DNA of 8,227 nt from COE1 sp964387365 (lineage in GTDB: Bacteria > Bacillota > Clostridia > Lachnospirales > Lachnospiraceae): the NCBI GenBank assembly GCA_964387365.1, contig CAYLWP010000118.1, positions 1 to 8,227 on the forward strand. Direction: 5' to 3'. Positions 6,747 through 8,227 of this stretch are shown in pieces. Position numbers and translations under genes: made by a program. Below the pieces are notes generated by a model. The model saw only the letters and a list, made by a program, of their open reading frames with translations, did no database searches and was not told where the DNA came from. Positions within the stretch are counted from its first letter, which is position 1. Each line of letters opens with the position of its first letter.

Positions 6747-6771
6747 GGGACTGAGGGATTAGTATTCGGAA

Positions 6772-6799
6772 AATATTGACTTTTCAGCTTATCAATATT
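6772..6799 (+). repeat. Inverted repeat overlapping a promoter (possible operator)
   Basis: AATATTGA (6772-6779) and TCAATATT (6792-6799) are perfect 8-bp arms separated by 12 bp. The arms cover most of the -35 box and the edge of the -10 box of the 6776-6804 promoter. No T tract follows, so it is not an intrinsic terminator for the upstream gene. Confidence 0.5.
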
Positions 6800-6804
6800 A
6801 GAAT
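6776..6804 (+). promoter_or_regulatory. Strong sigma-A type promoter in a gene-free region
   Basis: TTGACT (6776-6781) and TAGAAT (6799-6804) each match consensus at five of six positions and are 17 bp apart, better than the other plus-strand promoters in this window. The expected start is near 6811. No gene begins until 7056, and a terminator intervenes at 6869-6914. Confidence 0.6.
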
Positions 6805-6810
6805 AAAGAT

Positions 6811-6914
6811 GTAAAAGATGTTTAAAAGGTACTACCGATAGACGGCTAGTCCTGATTTATAGTTGATTAAAAATAATCGCCTAAAGTTTTCCTAGGACTG
6901 AGGCGATTATTTTT
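6811..6914 (+). ncRNA. Candidate small RNA of about 105 nt (or structured leader)
   Basis: The RNA between the 6776-6804 promoter and the 6869-6914 terminator would have two hairpins. The first, 6827-6853, pairs AGG/CCU, ACUA/UAGU and CCG/CGG with single-base bulges U6830 and C6846 and a 5-nt AUAGA loop (10 bp). The second is the terminator stem. Its loop contains AGGACU (6894-6899), complementary to AGUCCU (6848-6853) on the 3' side of the first hairpin, so a tertiary contact or a switch is possible. No reading frame with a ribosome site is seen inside. I do not recognise a known RNA family. It could instead be the 3' UTR of the preceding gene or an attenuated leader of the GNAT gene. Confidence 0.38.
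6869..6914. terminator. Strong bidirectional intrinsic terminator
   Basis: A 14-bp perfect stem (6869-6882 with 6901-6914, core AATCGCCT/AGGCGATT) closes an 18-nt loop. Its arms end in A and T runs, so it can work on both strands. On the minus strand it begins inside the codons ending the remnant frame at 6907. Confidence 0.88.
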
Positions 6915-7016
6915 GTGATTTATTACTTCCGATAGAATATCCAAGTCCGAATGCAGTCAGCACAAGGCTGCTTAGGCAAAAGATGATATGTTTGATTAGA
7001 AAAATATGATAGTATA
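6907..7016 (-). pseudogene. Possible remnant: C-terminal tail of a lost membrane protein
   Basis: On the minus strand an open frame of about 36 codons reads as a hydrophobic helix (LIKHIIFCLSSLVLTAFGLG, then YSIGSNKSQK) and stops with TAA at 6909-6907, right at the terminator, as a real gene would. No ATG with a ribosome site is present in this frame, and an upstream stop limits it near 7050. The simplest reading is the 3' end of a gene that once converged on this terminator and lost its front part, perhaps when the GNAT/queH segment arrived. The extent given is approximate. Chance is a real alternative, because the frame is short. Confidence 0.3.
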
Positions 7017-7018
7017 AG
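6992..7018 (+). promoter_or_regulatory. Weak promoter candidate for the GNAT-queH pair
   Basis: TTGATT (6992-6997) and TATAAG (7013-7018) are 15 bp apart, shorter than ideal; shifting the -35 by one base gives 16. The location, about 38 bases before the GNAT start and downstream of a strong terminator, makes a promoter here likely even though the boxes are imperfect. Confidence 0.35.
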
Positions 7019-7042
7019 AGAAAAGTTTGATGATAGTTTTTT

Positions 7043-7049
7043 GGAGGGG
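7043..7049 (+). promoter_or_regulatory. Ribosome binding site fixing the GNAT start
   Basis: GGAGGGG ends 6 nt before ATG 7056. The frame could also open at TTG 7041, but that codon overlaps this site, so the ATG is the start. Confidence 0.85.
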
Positions 7050-7055
7050 ATATTT

Positions 7056-7472
7056 ATGGATTTTTCGATTAAAGAATATAATGTTTATAATGAAAGTGAG
7101 ATTTTGAACCTGTATGCGAGTGTAGGTTGGATAAATTATACTGCTAATCCTGATATGTTAAAGAATGCATATCACAGTTCATTAAAGATATTAGGAGCAT
7201 ATATTGGTGATGAGCTTGTTGGTGTAATAAGAGTAGTGGGAGATGGTTATTCCGTTATTTTCATACAGGATATTTTGATTTTACCACAATACCAGCATAA
7301 TGGTATTGGAACAGCTCTGTTGAATCGGATACTTGATATTTATAAGAATGTTTATCAAAAAATATTAATAACAGACAATACGGAAAAGACGATTAAGTTC
7401 TACAAATCAGTTGGGTTTCTGATGGATACAGATATGGATTGTCGAGCTTTTATAAAAATGAGGGATAGATAA
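7056..7472 (+). CDS. GNAT family N-acetyltransferase
   Basis: A 138-residue single-domain acetyltransferase of the Gcn5-related family, which moves the acetyl group from acetyl-CoA to an amine; the substrate cannot be told from sequence. The fold is readable: N-terminal strand and helices (1-45), central strands ILGAYIGDELVGVIRV (45-60) and YSVIFIQDILILP (65-77), then the acetyl-CoA pyrophosphate loop Q-H-N-G-I-G (80-85) leading into the ALLNRIL helix, and a C-terminal NTEKTIKFYKSVGF (108-121), the usual FYxxxGF end of the family. The length is normal for a small GNAT. Base composition is visibly more A/T-rich than in queH or carB, which could mean a separate origin. The stop is 4 bases before queH, so the two are probably co-transcribed, though a functional link is not obvious. 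Confidence 0.9.
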   Translation: MDFSIKEYNVYNESEILNLYASVGWINYTANPDMLKNAYHSSLKILGAYIGDELVGVIRVVGDGYSVIFIQDILILPQYQHNGIGTALLNRILDIYKNVYQKILITDNTEKTIKFYKSVGFLMDTDMDCRAFIKMRDR

Positions 7473-7476
7473 ATTA

Positions 7477-8154
7477 ATGGGAGCCAATGTACGCAACTAC
7501 CAAAAGGAATTAGATAAAATCCTAGACCAGATTACCAAGGATGAAAGTAAAAAAGGCCAACGTTTACTGCTTCACAGCTGCTGCGCTCCATGCAGCAGCT
7601 ATGTCCTTGAATATTTAAGGCAATATTTTAGAATCACCGTATTCTATTATAATCCCAATATCTCCATGGAGCCGGAATATAGAAAGCGTGTTGAGGAACA
7701 GAAACGTTTGATTGCCACATATAACGCGCAGGAGCAAATGGGATATCAGATTGCGGTTATCGAGGGCGATTATGAACCTGCGGTGTTTTATGAGATTGCA
7801 AAGGGATTAGAGCAGTGCCCGGAAGGCGGGGAGCGTTGCTTTGCCTGCTATGAGCTGCGACTGAAAAAGGCTGCAATGCTGGCGAAAGTGGGACAATATA
7901 ATTACTTTTCAACGACACTTACGATTAGCCCGCTTAAAAATGCCCAGAAGCTTAACGAGATAGGGGAACGTTTATCGCAGGACTATAACATACCTTGGCT
8001 GGTGTCTGATTTTAAGAAGAAGAACGGCTATAAGCGTTCGATAGAGTTATCCGCAGAATATGATTTGTATCGTCAGGATTATTGTGGATGTATTTATTCA
8101 AAGCAGGAACGAGAGAGGATAAAACAGGAAAAAAGTCAGAATGAAAATCCGTAA
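7477..8154 (+). CDS. queH: Epoxyqueuosine reductase QueH
   Basis: QueH (formerly DUF208) catalyses the last step of queuosine synthesis, reducing epoxyqueuosine to queuosine in the anticodon loop of tRNAs with GUN anticodons; it replaces the unrelated QueG in many bacteria. The 225-residue length fits. Diagnostic features are LLLHSCCAPCSSY (30-42; Cys35, Cys36, Cys39), FYYNPNISMEPEY (56-68), the CFACYELRL segment with Cys121 and Cys124, STTLTISPLKN (145-155), and the YCGCIYS end (202-208; Cys203, Cys205). The conserved cysteines are those expected to bind the iron-sulfur cluster and the adjacent metal site or to serve redox chemistry. ATG 7477 is preceded by AGGGA (7461-7465), a weak site at 11 nt, so translation may be coupled to the GNAT gene ending 4 bases earlier. 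No other queuosine gene is nearby and no terminator is visible after it. Confidence 0.95.
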   Translation: MGANVRNYQKELDKILDQITKDESKKGQRLLLHSCCAPCSSYVLEYLRQYFRITVFYYNPNISMEPEYRKRVEEQKRLIATYNAQEQMGYQIAVIEGDYEPAVFYEIAKGLEQCPEGGERCFACYELRLKKAAMLAKVGQYNYFSTTLTISPLKNAQKLNEIGERLSQDYNIPWLVSDFKKKNGYKRSIELSAEYDLYRQDYCGCIYSKQERERIKQEKSQNENP

Positions 8155-8160
8155 AACCTA

Positions 8161-8189
8161 TTGCGTAGTATTGAAAAAAACATTATGAT
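8161..8189 (+). promoter_or_regulatory. Weak promoter candidate at the window edge
   Basis: TTGCGT (8161-8166) and TATGAT (8184-8189) are 17 bp apart; the -10 is good, the -35 poor. Purine-rich sequence follows (8191-8220), but only a five-codon frame (ATG 8200 to TAA) is visible before the window ends. It may lead a gene outside the window. Confidence 0.28.
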
Positions 8190-8227
8190 AGGAAAAGGTA
8201 TGTTTATGGAAAGGTAAGGTAATAAGA

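Noticed and set aside
6747..6820. Intrinsic terminator for the zinc-ribbon/LRR gene at the 6772-6799 inverted repeat
   Set aside because: The stem is AT-only apart from one G-C pair, has a 12-nt loop and no following T tract; the 6869-6914 hairpin is the real terminator.
8200..8227. Start of a further gene at the right edge
   Set aside because: ATG 8200 reaches a stop after five codons, and no other start with a ribosome site is visible before the end.

Overview
The window looks like the chromosome of a low-to-moderate GC anaerobic Firmicute, most likely a Clostridia member of the Lachnospiraceae type. The reasons are strong AGGAGG-type ribosome sites, AT-rich TTGACA/TATAAT promoters, the carB version, a DUF5058-type membrane protein, an HPr-like protein that keeps Ser46, and queH. 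No phage, insertion sequence, CRISPR array, rRNA or tRNA is visible.

Layout. Bases 2-1489 are the 3' half of carB (carbamoyl-phosphate synthase large chain, cut by the window edge), closed by a clear terminator. An intergenic stretch (1541-1690) carries a degenerate direct repeat and an inverted repeat. A promoter near 1691-1719 then leads a tight three-gene operon (1818-4709): two multi-pass membrane proteins of unknown function followed by a membrane-anchored M20 metallohydrolase. A bidirectional terminator separates it from a convergent minus-strand gene (4746-4997) for an HPr-like protein that has Tyr at position 15 but Ser at position 46. From the shared upstream region, a divergent gene (5256-6746) encodes a zinc ribbon, one membrane helix, an acidic linker and leucine-rich repeats.

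Bases 6747-7055 hold no intact gene but are not empty. There is a good promoter overlapped by an inverted repeat, a well-formed hairpin, and a strong bidirectional terminator. Together they could make a roughly 105-nt small RNA. On the minus strand there is also what looks like the C-terminal tail of a lost membrane protein, ending at that terminator. A GNAT acetyltransferase gene (7056-7472) and queH (7477-8154) follow as a likely pair. The final 73 bases hold at most a weak promoter for a gene outside the window.

How the genes relate. The only clear functional module is the membrane-protein/M20 operon, plausibly a transport-plus-hydrolysis system for peptides or N-acylated amino acids (inference). 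The least explained items are the candidate small RNA, the HPr-like protein without its usual phosphorylation histidine, and the zinc-ribbon/LRR membrane protein.
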